Assembly: GCF_008704395.1 (NCBI RefSeq)
Contig: NZ_CP023695.1
Coordinates: forward strand, 3,348,001-3,412,000
Source of the DNA: Streptomyces alboniger
Lineage (GTDB): Bacteria; Actinomycetota; Actinomycetes; Streptomycetales; Streptomycetaceae
Reading direction: 5' to 3'
Length of the DNA: 64,000 nt
Below the pieces are notes generated by a model. It saw only the letters and a program-made list of their open reading frames with translations, did not search any database and had not been told where the DNA came from. Made by a program: the position numbers and the translations under genes. The stretch's first letter is position 1. Each line of letters opens with the position of its first letter. This document shows, piece after piece, positions 16,914 through 32,817 of the stretch.

Positions 16914-18036
16914 CCGCCACGATCCGGGCGTTCGCGAAGTCGGCCGCCGTCCACGCCATGGCCAGCGCGCCGTCGAGCAGGGCGCGCTCGGCGGCCGGTG
17001 AGACGGCGGCCGCGGCGAACTCCGGTTCGTGCGGTCCGCAGGCGCCGCCGCTGATGTCCAGGACGGGGTGGATGGACGGTACGAGGTGCGAGACGTTGCC
17101 CATGTCCGTGCAGGCGAAGGGCTCGCGCTCGACGGGTTCGGGCCGGCCGAGCGCCCGGGCGTTCGCCGTCCACAGTTCGAGCAGTCCGGGGTCGCCTCGG
17201 AAGTCGAGGTAGTCGGGCTCGGGCCGCTCCAGGGTGACCTCGCAGCCCGTGGCCAGGGCCCCGGCGCGGAAGCAGTTCTCGACGCGCTCGCGCAGTTCGC
17301 GCAGGTCCTCGGCGGCCAGCGCGCGGATCTCGTACTCGGCCGTGGCGCGGTCCGGTATGGCGTTCGGGGCCGTGCCCGCGGCGGTCGTGATGCCGTGCAC
17401 CCGCCACTGCGGCGGGAGTTGCTGGCGCAGCAGGCCGAGCGCGACCTGGGCGACGGTCAGGGCGTCGGCGGCGTTGCGGCCCTCGTGCGGGTTGAGGCTG
17501 GGGTGCGCGGCCTTTCCGGTGTACGTGACCGAGAGCGTGCCGAGCGCGAAGGAGCGGAAGTCGGCCATCTCGAACGGGCAGGGGTGGATCATCATCGCCG
17601 CGTCCACGCCGTCGAAGGCGCCCGCGTCGATGAGCAGCGCCTTGCCCGCGCCGCGCTCCTCGGCCGGTGTCCCGATCACCCGTACGGTCAGGCCGAGCGC
17701 ATCGGCGTACGACTCCAGGGCGAGGGCCGCTCCCACACCGGCGGCGGCGATCAGGTTGTGGCCGCAGGCGTGGCCGAGGCCCGGCAGGGCGTCGTACTCG
17801 CAGACGATGGCGACCGTGACGGGGCCGCTGCCGACGGTGGCGCTCATCGCGGTGTCCAGGCCGTAGGCGGGCGCGGTCACGTCGAAGCCCTGGGCGGCGA
17901 GGAGTTCGGCGCACCAGGCGGCGGCGCGGTGTTCCTCGAACGCGGTCTCCGGGTGCGCGTGGATGCGGGCGCTGAGGGCGAGCAGGTCGTCTCGGTGTCC
18001 CTCGATCTCCTTGCGGAGGGCTGTCTTGAACACCAT
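16900..18036 (-). CDS. M20-family amidohydrolase, iron-regulated
   Basis: 378 residues of the M20 aminoacylase/IAA-amidohydrolase-like class. Metal-binding motifs: IVCEYDALPGLGHACGHNL (the His and Cys/Asp part), TPAEERGAGKALL (catalytic Glu) and MIHPCP. A dimerisation or lid insertion lies in between. ATG 18036 is chosen because GGAGAAG lies 9 bases before it; TTG 18063 or ATG 18054 would add 6-9 residues without a Shine-Dalgarno sequence. It hydrolyses an amide or peptide bond in the cytoplasm. It sits divergent from the siderophore NRPS with an iron box between them, so a role in cleaving a DHB-amino-acid amide, or in precursor supply, is possible but inferred only from context. Confidence 0.85.
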   Translation of the reverse strand: MVFKTALRKEIEGHRDDLLALSARIHAHPETAFEEHRAAAWCAELLAAQGFDVTAPAYGLDTAMSATVGSGPVTVAIVCEYDALPGLGHACGHNLIAAAGVGAALALESYADALGLTVRVIGTPAEERGAGKALLIDAGAFDGVDAAMMIHPCPFEMADFRSFALGTLSVTYTGKAAHPSLNPHEGRNAADALTVAQVALGLLRQQLPPQWRVHGITTAAGTAPNAIPDRATAEYEIRALAAEDLRELRERVENCFRAGALATGCEVTLERPEPDYLDFRGDPGLLELWTANARALGRPEPVEREPFACTDMGNVSHLVPSIHPVLDISGGACGPHEPEFAAAAVSPAAERALLDGALAMAWTAADFANARIVAATSS

Positions 18037-18064
18037 GGGGGTCGTCTTCTCCATAGCGGCCAAG

Positions 18065-18083
18065 ATAGCTTAGGCTTACCTAA
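18065..18083. promoter_or_regulatory. Iron box between the M20 and NRPS genes
   Basis: ATAGCTTAGGCTTACCTAA matches the consensus TTAGGTTAGGCTCACCTAA at 15 of 19 positions. It lies in the divergent region and would control both the M20 gene and the NRPS unit. Confidence 0.8.
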
Positions 18084-18179
18084 GTTAGTACTGGTGGGCC
18101 TGCGTGCGGGCCCCGTCCCCCAGGCCAGCAGGTCAGTTCAGGTCACGTCAGGTTCAGGTTCACGGGAGTCGTCACACAC

Positions 18180-25432
<7,253 letters not shown>

Positions 25433-25436
<4 letters not shown>

Positions 25437-25606
25437 GTGACGCACCCGCCAACCCCTTCGACGCCGACGGGGAGTTCCTGGTCCTGGCCAACGACCGGGG
25501 CGAGCACTCGCTGTGGCCGCTGTTCGCCGCGATGCCCGACGGCTGGACGGCCGTGCACGGCCCGTGCCCGCGTCAGGACGCCCTGGCCTGGGTCTCCGGC
25601 CGGTGA
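25433..25606 (+). CDS. MbtH-like protein, C-terminally shortened
   Basis: 57 residues; the ATG overlaps the NRPS stop (ATGA). MbtH proteins bind adenylation domains and are often needed for their activity. The conserved N-terminal part is intact: NPFDADGEFLVLANDRGEHSLWPLFAAMPDGWTAVHG, with both SLWP and GW tryptophans. The usual end (CLxYVExxWTDMRP) is missing: after DALAWVSGR the frame stops, and its last codons overlap the GTG of the exporter gene. About 12 residues are lost compared with ordinary members. No second MbtH is seen in the window. Confidence 0.85.
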
Positions 25607-26994
25607 GCGGCGGCCTGCTGGTCACGCCCCGGATACGGCCCAGGGTCGCCGTCGTCCTCGTCTACACCGCCGCGATGTGCATGAACGGCCTGGATTCGAC
25701 GATCGTCAACCCGGCGCTCTTCACCATCGCGGGGGACTTCGGGCGTCCGGTGTCGGCGGCGAACACCGTCGAGACGGCGTTCCTCGTCGCCCTGGCCCTC
25801 GCCCTCCCGGTGGCGGGCTGGCTCGGTGACCGCCTCGGCACGAAGCGGGTCTTCCTCGGCTCGCTGGCCGTCTTCACGGCGGCCTCCGCCGTGTGCGGTC
25901 TCGCGCCGGACCTCACCACCCTGGTGGTGGCGAGGGCGGCCCAGGGCCTGGCGGGCGGGCTGCTCACGCCGGTCGGCATGACACTGCTCTTCCGCGCGTT
26001 CCCGCCCGAGGAGCGCGTGAAGCTGTCCAAGGTCCTGATCGTCCCGACCGCGCTGATGCCGGCGCTCGGCCCGCCGCTGGGCGGTTTCCTCACCGAACAC
26101 CTCTCCTGGCGCTGGCTGTTCTTCGTGAACGTCCCCGTCGGCGCGGCGGCCGTCCTCCTCGGCGCGGTGGCGCTGCGCGAGCACGTGGAGGGGACGCGAG
26201 GGCCCTTCGACCGCGTCGGCTTCCTCCTCGCCACCCCGGCCCTCGGCCTCCTCACGTACGCGCTGGGCTTCGGCCCTTCGCAGGGCTGGTCGCGGCCGTC
26301 GGTGGCGGTCAGCGCGGTGCTGGGCGCGGCGCTGCTGGTGGCCACGGTGGTCCACCAACTCCGCGTCCAAGAACCCCTCCTGCGCCTGCGGCTGCTCGCC
26401 GACCGCGTGTACGGGGCCGCCTCGGCCCTCGCCCTGGTCAGCGCGGCGGGCCTGATGGGCGTCCTCTTCGTCTTCCCGCTGCTCTACCAGGCCGCGCTCG
26501 GGGCGTCCGCGCTGGACGCCGGGCTGAGCGTGTTCCCCGAGGCGCTGGGCCTGATGCTGGCGTCCCAGGCCGTGGACCGCCTCCTGCCCCGCCTCGGCCC
26601 GCGCCGCCTCGCGGCCCCGGCGCTGCTCCTCGCCGCGGGCGTCTTCGCCGCACTTGCCGCGCCCGGGGTCGCGGAGAACGCCTGGGCGGTGCGGGGGCTG
26701 ATGTTCGCGGTCGGGCTCGTGCTCGGCACGGCGGTCCTGACGATCCAGATCGCCGGGTTCGAGGGCATCGCCCCCGCGGACATGGGGCAGGCGATGGGCC
26801 TCTTCCAGATCGTCCGGACGCTGGGCGGGGCGGTGGGTATCGCCGCCTGTGCGGCGCTGATCGGGGGGCATGGGGTGGGCTTCTCGGACGCGGGTCCGTA
26901 CCGGGTTGCCGTGCTTCTCACGGCAGTGTTCGTGGGCGTGGGCGCGGGGCTGGCGGTGCGCCTGCCAAGGGTGATCGCCGGGCCGCCGGTCTGA
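25603..26994 (+). CDS. MFS transporter (DHA2-like), probable siderophore exporter
   Basis: 463 residues, about 14 hydrophobic helices. TM1 region MCMNGLDSTIVNPALFTIAGDF, motif A GWLGDRLGTKRVFLGS and motif C region TALMPALGPPLGGFLTEHLSWRW mark it as a proton-driven exporter. GTG 25603 overlaps the MbtH stop (GTGA), so it is translationally coupled to the NRPS-MbtH unit. The context makes it the likely exit route for the newly made siderophore. Confidence 0.87.
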   Translation: MSGGLLVTPRIRPRVAVVLVYTAAMCMNGLDSTIVNPALFTIAGDFGRPVSAANTVETAFLVALALALPVAGWLGDRLGTKRVFLGSLAVFTAASAVCGLAPDLTTLVVARAAQGLAGGLLTPVGMTLLFRAFPPEERVKLSKVLIVPTALMPALGPPLGGFLTEHLSWRWLFFVNVPVGAAAVLLGAVALREHVEGTRGPFDRVGFLLATPALGLLTYALGFGPSQGWSRPSVAVSAVLGAALLVATVVHQLRVQEPLLRLRLLADRVYGAASALALVSAAGLMGVLFVFPLLYQAALGASALDAGLSVFPEALGLMLASQAVDRLLPRLGPRRLAAPALLLAAGVFAALAAPGVAENAWAVRGLMFAVGLVLGTAVLTIQIAGFEGIAPADMGQAMGLFQIVRTLGGAVGIAACAALIGGHGVGFSDAGPYRVAVLLTAVFVGVGAGLAVRLPRVIAGPPV

Positions 26995-27014
26995 CTGCTC
27001 GGGAGCTGGGGGCG

Positions 27015-27049
27015 CCGTTCTGCGCAGTTCCCCGCGCCCCTTACGGGGC
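27015..27049. terminator. Bidirectional hairpin; dispersed Streptomyces repeat
   Basis: GCCCC-TTAC-GGGGC (27036-27049) is a perfect hairpin between the convergent exporter and esterase genes. The attached TTCTGCGCAGTTCCCCGCG part is a sequence I recognise as widely scattered between Streptomyces genes. Confidence 0.65.
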
Positions 27050-28285
27050 TCAGCCAGCTAGCAGGGACGTCAGGCCTGTTGCCAGGCCCCCCCGCCAGCA
27101 TGCGTAGTCGTGGCCGCCGTTGAACTCCTCGTACGTCACCTCGTAGCCCCGTGCTCGCAGGACGTTGCGCAGGCGGCGGTTCTGGGGGAGGAGCATCCAT
27201 TCCTGGGTGCCCACCTCCAGGTGGAGGCGGACCGGGCGGCGCGGGGTGCGGGCGTATTCGCGGGTGAGCCATTCCGGGCCCCGCCCGTCGGGGGCGTTCT
27301 CGTCCGGCCACCAGAACGAACCCGACTGGCTGAGCGCCGCGCCGAAGCGGTCCGGGCGCCGGTGTGCCGCGTACGCCGCCGTGAGGCCACCCGCGCTCTG
27401 ACCCGCGATGACCGTGCGCTCGGCGGGGGCCGAGAGGTCGTACGCGTCCGCCGCCCACGGCAGCAGCACGTCCGCCAGCCAGTCCACGAAGGCACCGCTG
27501 CAACTCAGGTCCTCCATGCGCCGCCCCATCGTGTCGACGAGGAGCGCGGCCGTCGGCGGCACCGCTCCGTCGGCGTGCAGCGCGTCCAGCGTGGCGCCGA
27601 TGCCGAGCACCGGGCCCCACATCTCGCCGTCCAGGAGGACGGCTGTCGCGCGCGGCCGCTCGGCCGCCGGCAGGTGGACGGTGACGCGTCTGCCGTCCAC
27701 CTCGGCCTCGACGGACCTCCCCGGCGCCCCTGCGCGGCGGCCCACGTACGGCTGAGGCGGCGCCTCTGGCAGCGACATCACGGAGGCGGGGTTGCGGCCG
27801 TCGCGGGCGGGCAGCCGCGGATCGCCGTTGAGCGGGTCGGGGACGGCCTCGGCGAGGACGCGCAGCCACGCCTCACGGTCGGTGCGGAGGGTGTCCTGCC
27901 GGGTGCCGTGGGCGACGTAGAACTGGTACGAGGCCCGGTGGTCGGCCCGCAGGCGGTGGCTGAGCGCCCACACGTCCGTGCCGGGCAGGCGTTCCATCAG
28001 GTGCGGGGTGAGGTCGCCCGCGTGGCGGTCCTTGTCGGTGACGGTGTGCAGCAGCGCCAGGACGTCCGTGGCGGGGCGTGCGGGGTCGTCCCGCCGGAGG
28101 AACGTGACGAGTCGGTGGGCCGGGTCGCCCGAGGGGTCGGGCTCGACGAGGGGTGTGCCCGTCGTCTCGACGCGGTTCCAGAAGGCCCGTTCGGCGCCGG
28201 GCACCCGGGCTCGTACGGCGTGAAGGAGCGTCCGCAGCAGCGGGCTTCGCACAGGGGTGGCCTCTTTCGGGTTAGGTGGTGTCAT
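27050..28285 (-). CDS. Fes/IroD-like trilactone siderophore esterase
   Basis: 411 residues. The N-terminal enterochelin-esterase domain has WALSHRLRADHRASYQFYVAHG (about residues 104-125) and the C-terminal alpha/beta-hydrolase has the nucleophile elbow AGQSAGGLTAAY and the late GGHDYACWRGGL with the catalytic His. Such enzymes open the ester ring of ferric catecholate trilactones inside the cell to release iron. Its ATG overlaps the TGA of the permease gene (ATGA), so both come from one minus-strand transcript under the iron box at 30558. This supports a trilactone product. Confidence 0.9.
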   Translation of the reverse strand: MTPPNPKEATPVRSPLLRTLLHAVRARVPGAERAFWNRVETTGTPLVEPDPSGDPAHRLVTFLRRDDPARPATDVLALLHTVTDKDRHAGDLTPHLMERLPGTDVWALSHRLRADHRASYQFYVAHGTRQDTLRTDREAWLRVLAEAVPDPLNGDPRLPARDGRNPASVMSLPEAPPQPYVGRRAGAPGRSVEAEVDGRRVTVHLPAAERPRATAVLLDGEMWGPVLGIGATLDALHADGAVPPTAALLVDTMGRRMEDLSCSGAFVDWLADVLLPWAADAYDLSAPAERTVIAGQSAGGLTAAYAAHRRPDRFGAALSQSGSFWWPDENAPDGRGPEWLTREYARTPRRPVRLHLEVGTQEWMLLPQNRRLRNVLRARGYEVTYEEFNGGHDYACWRGGLATGLTSLLAG

Positions 28286-30558
28286 ACGCGTGTCGCCGCC
28301 GAGCGGCCCAGCAGCACCCACAGCAGGAACGGGCCGCCGAGGACCGTCGTGACGACGCCGACCGGCAGCTCGGACCCGTCGAAGGCGATGCGCCCGAGCG
28401 TGTCGGCCACGACCACGAGCGTCGCGCCGGTCAGCATCGAGCCGACCAGCGGCACCCGCAGCGGGCCCGCGAGGCGGGAGGCGATGACGGGCGAGGCGAG
28501 GGCGACGAAGCCGACGGGCCCGCAGATGCCGACCGCGAGACCGGCCAGCGCGACGGCGAGGAGCAGGCAGATCAGGCGGGTGCGCCCGGCGTTGGAGCCG
28601 AGCGAGGCGGCGGTGGAGTCGTCGAAGCGGAGGACGCCGAGGTGGCGGGCGACGGCGAGGGCGAGCGGCACCAGGACGGCCAGGCCGATGAGGACGGGCA
28701 CGACGACGGAGTAGCCGCGGCCGTTGAGGCTCCCGGACGTCCACACGTACAGGGAGCTGGCCGAGTTGAGGGACCGGCGCGAGAGCACGACCTGGGTGGC
28801 GGCGGAGGCGAGCGCGGACATGGCGAGGCCGACGACGAGGACGCGGTAGCCGCGCTGTCCGAGCCCTCCGGAGACCAGCGTGACGACGACCACGGCGACG
28901 AGCGCGCCGATCGGCCCCGCCCACCAGGCGCCGAAGGACCCGGAGGCGCTGAAGGTGACGGAGACGAGGACCGCGGCCGTGGCTCCGTCGTTGACGCCGA
29001 GGAGTTCCGGGGTGGCGAGGCGGTTGCGGGCGAGGGTCTGGGTGAGGCACCCGGCGAGGCCGAGCGCCGCGCCCGCGGTGAGCCCGGCGACGATGCGGCC
29101 GAGGCGGAACTTCTGCACGAGGAGCACGTCGAAGTGGTCGCCGTATCCGAGGACGGCGCGGAAGGTGCGGCCGACGCTCATGTCGCTCTGTCCCGCGTAC
29201 GCGGAGAGGACGACGGCGACGACGAGCAGCGCGGCGAGCAGCAGCGAGGCGAGGGTCGCGCGGCGGGCGACGAGGAAGGAGAGGGGGCCGCGGCGCAGGA
29301 CGAAGGTGTCGGTGCCGACGGGGCGGACGCGCTTCGGGGTCCGCGCGCTCGCGCGCTTCGGCAGCCGCGGCCGGGGCAGGCGGCGCGGCCAGGGCACGCG
29401 GCGCGGCTTGGAGGGGGCGCTTTCCTCCGTCGCCGGCTCGGTCATGCCCATCGTGGTGAGGGACTTGGAGCGGACGATGAGGATCAGTACGGGCGCTCCG
29501 ATCAGCGCCACGATGACGGACACCGGGGCCTCGTACGGGCGGGAGACCACGCGGGCCGCGACGTCCGAGACGGTCAGGACGCAGGCGCCGACGAGTCCCG
29601 CGAGGAGCAGCCTGGCCGGGAGCCGGGTGCCCGCGATGGCGCGGGCGAGGAAGCCCGCGAGGAGGCCGAGGAAGGAGATGGGGCCGGCGAGCGCGACGGC
29701 GGCGGCGGTGAGCAGGGTGACGCCGACGGCGACGACCGTACGGATCAGGGGCGGCCGGTGGCCGAGGCTGCGGGCGAGGTCGTCGCCGAGGGCGAGGGCG
29801 GACAGCGGCCGGGCGACCAGCAGCGCGACGAGGAAGCCGGCGGCGAGAACGGGTGCGAGGCGCCCCAGTTCGCCGTATCCCTCGACCCCGGCGAGCGAGC
29901 CGAGCACCCAGAAGCGGAACCTGTCGTAGGTCTCCGCGGAGTTGACGACGATGACGCTGGTGAGCCCGCCGAAGGTGGCGCCGAGCGCCGATCCGGCGAG
30001 GACGAGCCGCATGGGAGAGCCACCGCCCTTGCGCCCGGCGATGAGCAGCACAAGCCCGCTCGCGACCACGGCGCCGCCGAACGCGCAGCCCAGATAGGCG
30101 AAACCGGAATCGAACCCGAGCAGCGCGATGCCCGCGACGACCCCGAGCGAGGCACCGGCGTTGACGCCGAGCAGGCCGGTCTCGGCGAGCGGGTTGCGGG
30201 TGACCGCCTGGAGCAGGCAGCCGGCGACGCCGAGGGCGCCGCCGACGAGCAGAGCGGTGAGGGTGCGCGGGATGCGCAGGTCGCCGACGACGAGAGCGAG
30301 GCGTGAATCGTCGCGCGCCCCATGCCGGTTGAGCAGGTAGTCGAGGACCCCGCCGGGGCCGACCTCGCCCGCGCCGACGCTCAGGGAGAGGGCCACGAGC
30401 AGCAGCAGGGCGAGGGTGAATCCGGTGACGGCGAGACCGACCGTGCGGCGCGCGGCACGCTCGGGCGCCGGTCCGCGACCGTCCTTTTCAGCCAACTCCC
30501 TTGACAATTCGGGCGGTTGGGGTGCTGGGGGTGTGGTGCCCACGGTCGGCATGCGCAT
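28282..30558 (-). CDS. Fused FhuB-like iron-siderophore ABC permease (two FecCD domains)
   Basis: 758 residues made of two BtuC/FecCD permeases in tandem. The first half has RIPRTLTALLVGGALGVAGCLLQAVTRNPLAETGLLGVNAGASLGVV and ALAGPISFLGLLAGFLARAIAGT; the second repeats it as RLGRIVAGLTAGAALGLAGCLTQTLARNRLATPELLGVNDGATAAVL and ICGPVGFVALASPVIASRLAG. The halves are joined by a basic, Pro/Arg-rich linker of about 50 residues. One protein thus replaces the usual permease dimer, as in FhuB. No Shine-Dalgarno sequence precedes ATG 30558 (or 30552), and an iron box covers the start, so the message may be near-leaderless. It pairs with the ATPase at 14996 and the lipoprotein at 15915. Confidence 0.92.
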   Translation of the reverse strand: MRMPTVGTTPPAPQPPELSRELAEKDGRGPAPERAARRTVGLAVTGFTLALLLLVALSLSVGAGEVGPGGVLDYLLNRHGARDDSRLALVVGDLRIPRTLTALLVGGALGVAGCLLQAVTRNPLAETGLLGVNAGASLGVVAGIALLGFDSGFAYLGCAFGGAVVASGLVLLIAGRKGGGSPMRLVLAGSALGATFGGLTSVIVVNSAETYDRFRFWVLGSLAGVEGYGELGRLAPVLAAGFLVALLVARPLSALALGDDLARSLGHRPPLIRTVVAVGVTLLTAAAVALAGPISFLGLLAGFLARAIAGTRLPARLLLAGLVGACVLTVSDVAARVVSRPYEAPVSVIVALIGAPVLILIVRSKSLTTMGMTEPATEESAPSKPRRVPWPRRLPRPRLPKRASARTPKRVRPVGTDTFVLRRGPLSFLVARRATLASLLLAALLVVAVVLSAYAGQSDMSVGRTFRAVLGYGDHFDVLLVQKFRLGRIVAGLTAGAALGLAGCLTQTLARNRLATPELLGVNDGATAAVLVSVTFSASGSFGAWWAGPIGALVAVVVVTLVSGGLGQRGYRVLVVGLAMSALASAATQVVLSRRSLNSASSLYVWTSGSLNGRGYSVVVPVLIGLAVLVPLALAVARHLGVLRFDDSTAASLGSNAGRTRLICLLLAVALAGLAVGICGPVGFVALASPVIASRLAGPLRVPLVGSMLTGATLVVVADTLGRIAFDGSELPVGVVTTVLGGPFLLWVLLGRSAATRV

Positions 30559-30576
30559 AAGGTGAGGCTAGCCTAA
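30558..30576 (-). promoter_or_regulatory. Iron box overlapping the permease start
   Basis: Read on the minus strand, TTAGGCTAGCCTCACCTTA matches the iron-box consensus at 16 of 19 positions. A TATAGT -10-like hexamer lies directly upstream (30581-30576), so bound repressor would cover the transcription start. Confidence 0.82.
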
Positions 30577-30617
30577 CTATATCGGCAGGGTCGCGACCTC
30601 TGGGCAGAAGTTATACG

Positions 30618-30636
30618 TTAGGTTAGGCTTACCTAA
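30618..30636 (+). promoter_or_regulatory. Near-consensus iron box of the dhb operon
   Basis: TTAGGTTAGGCTTACCTAA matches the consensus at 18 of 19 positions. It lies 24 bases before dhbA. The two boxes (30558 and 30618) are 60 bp apart in one divergent region and likely serve one gene set each. Confidence 0.9.
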
Positions 30637-30660
30637 AAAGTAGGGGGAGGTCGCTCACAC

Positions 30661-31491
30661 ATGCCTGACCACATACCGCCTGACCACCTAGCGGACGAGT
30701 CGCGCGCCGAGGGCGAGTTCGCCGGGCGTACGGCTCTGGTGACCGGCGCGGGCCAGGGCATCGGCGCCGCGGTGGCCACCGCGCTCGCGGCCCGGGGCGC
30801 GCACGTCGTCGCCACGGACCGCTCGGCGCACGGCATCGACGAACTGGCCGCCGCCGCACGGGACCTGGCCGGCACGGTCACCCCGCGCGTCATGGACGTC
30901 ACGGACCCCGTCGCCGTCACCGCCGTCGTCGACGACGTCGTACGCGACCACGGCGCCCTCGACCTCCTCGTGAACGTCGCGGGCATCCTCCGTGCCGCGC
31001 CCGTCGCCGAACTGACCGACGCCGACTGGGCCGACACCTTCGCCGTGAACACCACCGGCGTCTTCCACACCTCGCGCGCCGCCGCCTCCCACATGACCGC
31101 GCGCGGCCGCGGCTGCATCGTCACCGTCGCCTCCAACGCGGCCGGGATCCCCCGCACCGGTATGGCCGCGTACGCCGCGTCGAAGGCGGCGGCCACGATG
31201 TTCACCAAGTGCCTCGGCCTTGAGGTCGCCCGCAGCGGCGTGCGCTGCAACGTCGTCGCGCCGGGTTCCACGGACACCGCGATGCAGCGGGCCCTGTGGC
31301 CCGACGGGCAGACGGAGGTGCCGCTCAGCGTCATCGACGGCGACCCGGCGACGTACCGCACCGGCATCCCCCTCGGCCGCATCGCCGCGCCCCGGGACAT
31401 CGCCGACGCGGTGCTCTTCCTCGCCTCGGACCGGGCCCGGCACGTGACCTTGCAGGAGCTCTACGTCGACGGAGGCGCCACGCTGCGCTGA
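30661..31491 (+). CDS. dhbA: 2,3-dihydro-2,3-dihydroxybenzoate dehydrogenase
   Basis: 276-residue short-chain dehydrogenase that oxidises 2,3-dihydro-DHB to 2,3-dihydroxybenzoate with NAD+. TGAGQGIG (cofactor loop, about residues 29-36), NVAG, catalytic Tyr/Lys in YAASK and [15 protein letters not shown] are present; the C-terminus [13 protein letters not shown] is typical. An extra acidic stretch of about 20 residues precedes the fold. The ATG at 30661 has AGGGGGAGG upstream. It leads the operon dhbACEB and is the gene next to the iron box. Confidence 0.92.
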   Translation: MPDHIPPDHLADESRAEGEFAGRTALVTGAGQGIGAAVATALAARGAHVVATDRSAHGIDELAAAARDLAGTVTPRVMDVTDPVAVTAVVDDVVRDHGALDLLVNVAGILRAAPVAELTDADWADTFAVNTTGVFHTSRAAASHMTARGRGCIVTVASNAAGIPRTGMAAYAASKAAATMFTKCLGLEVARSGVRCNVVAPGSTDTAMQRALWPDGQTEVPLSVIDGDPATYRTGIPLGRIAAPRDIADAVLFLASDRARHVTLQELYVDGGATLR

Positions 31492-31510
31492 GCCTGGGTG
31501 GTTTCCTGGG

Positions 31511-31527
31511 CCGCCGCTTCGCGGCGG
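31511..31527 (+). terminator. Hairpin between dhbA and dhbC (attenuator or partial terminator)
   Basis: CCGCCGC-TTC-GCGGCGG is a perfect 7-bp stem with a 3-base loop in the 117-bp gap between dhbA and dhbC. No T-run follows, so it may serve as a processing or partial termination point rather than a full stop. Confidence 0.5.
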
Positions 31528-31608
31528 ATGCTCTCCCACCCACCCACCCGTTTACCCCGAACCATCGCCCCCACGTAGGGGCCCCTGCCCCAAGAAACGG
31601 AGCCCCCC

Positions 31609-32817
31609 GTGTCGACGGCACCCGAAGTCGCCACGCACGTCACCACGGCCGAGCAGGCCCACCCCGCCGTAGGAGCGGCCACCGCCCTCCTCGACGCCTA
31701 CAGACCCGGCGAACGCTTCCTCGCGACGCCGACCCGCACCCTGCTCACCGAAGGCGGCGTCCGCGCCCACGTCCCGCACGACGACAGACCCCTGCCGCTC
31801 CGCGTCGCCGCCACCCTGGCCGACGCCCGCCGTGCCGGGTCCGCCAAGCCCTACGTCGTCGGCGCCATCCCCTTCGACCACACCGCGCCCGCCGCGCTCG
31901 CCGTCCCCGAAGCGGTGCGCACCGCGCCGCCGCTGACCGCGGACCCGCTGATCGCGCTCCCCGCCGAGACACCGGACGCCACCGACTGGCGGATCCGCCC
32001 GGTACCGGCCCCCGAGGAGTACGGCGCCGGCGTGGCCGCCGCCGTGGAGCGCATGTGGCGCGGCGACTTCAGCAAGGTCGTCCTCGCCCGCACCCTCGAA
32101 CTCACCGCGCCCGCCCCGCTGGACATCCCGCTGATGCTCCAGCGCCTGGCCCGCCGCGACCCCTCCGGCTACACCTTCGCGCTGCCCACGGCCCCCGGCC
32201 GCACCCTGATCGGCGCCAGCCCCGAACTGCTCGTCTCGCGCCGCGGCCACCAGGTCGTCGCCAACCCGCTCGCGGGCTCCACGCCCCGCAGCGACGACCT
32301 CGCCGAGGACGTGCGCCGCGCCGCCGCCCTCCTGGAGTCCGCCAAGGACCTGCACGAGCACGCGGTCGTGGTCGACGCCGTGCACCAGGCGCTCGCCTCC
32401 TTCTGCACGGACCTGACCGTCCCGGCCCGCCCCACCCTGATCCGCACGGCGACCATGTGGCACCTGTCCACCACGGTCACCGGCACCCTCGCCTCCCCCG
32501 ACGCCTCCGCCCTCGAACTGGCCTGCGCCCTGCACCCCACCCCCGCGGTCTGCGGCACCCCCACGGCCACGGCCCGCGAGGTGATCCGCGAGACCGAGCC
32601 GTTCGACCGCGGCTTCTTCACCGGCATGATCGGCTGGGGCGACGCGAACGGCGACGGCGAGTGGGTCGTCACCATCCGCTGCGCCGAGGCCGAGGAACGC
32701 TCCCTGCGGCTGTACGCGGGCGCGGGCGTCGTCGCCGCCTCCGACCCGGCGGCGGAGACCGCGGAGACCGGCGCGAAGTTCCGTACGTTCCTGAACGCGG
32801 TGGGAGCCGAGCTGTGA
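31609..32817 (+). CDS. dhbC: Isochorismate synthase
   Basis: 402 residues. Converts chorismate to isochorismate, the first committed step to DHB. Chorismate-binding-enzyme motifs: [27 protein letters not shown], the catalytic-region [34 protein letters not shown], and [33 protein letters not shown]. The start is GTG with GGAG 6 bases upstream. Its stop overlaps the dhbE start (GTGA), so the two are translationally coupled. Confidence 0.93.
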   Translation: MSTAPEVATHVTTAEQAHPAVGAATALLDAYRPGERFLATPTRTLLTEGGVRAHVPHDDRPLPLRVAATLADARRAGSAKPYVVGAIPFDHTAPAALAVPEAVRTAPPLTADPLIALPAETPDATDWRIRPVPAPEEYGAGVAAAVERMWRGDFSKVVLARTLELTAPAPLDIPLMLQRLARRDPSGYTFALPTAPGRTLIGASPELLVSRRGHQVVANPLAGSTPRSDDLAEDVRRAAALLESAKDLHEHAVVVDAVHQALASFCTDLTVPARPTLIRTATMWHLSTTVTGTLASPDASALELACALHPTPAVCGTPTATAREVIRETEPFDRGFFTGMIGWGDANGDGEWVVTIRCAEAEERSLRLYAGAGVVAASDPAAETAETGAKFRTFLNAVGAEL

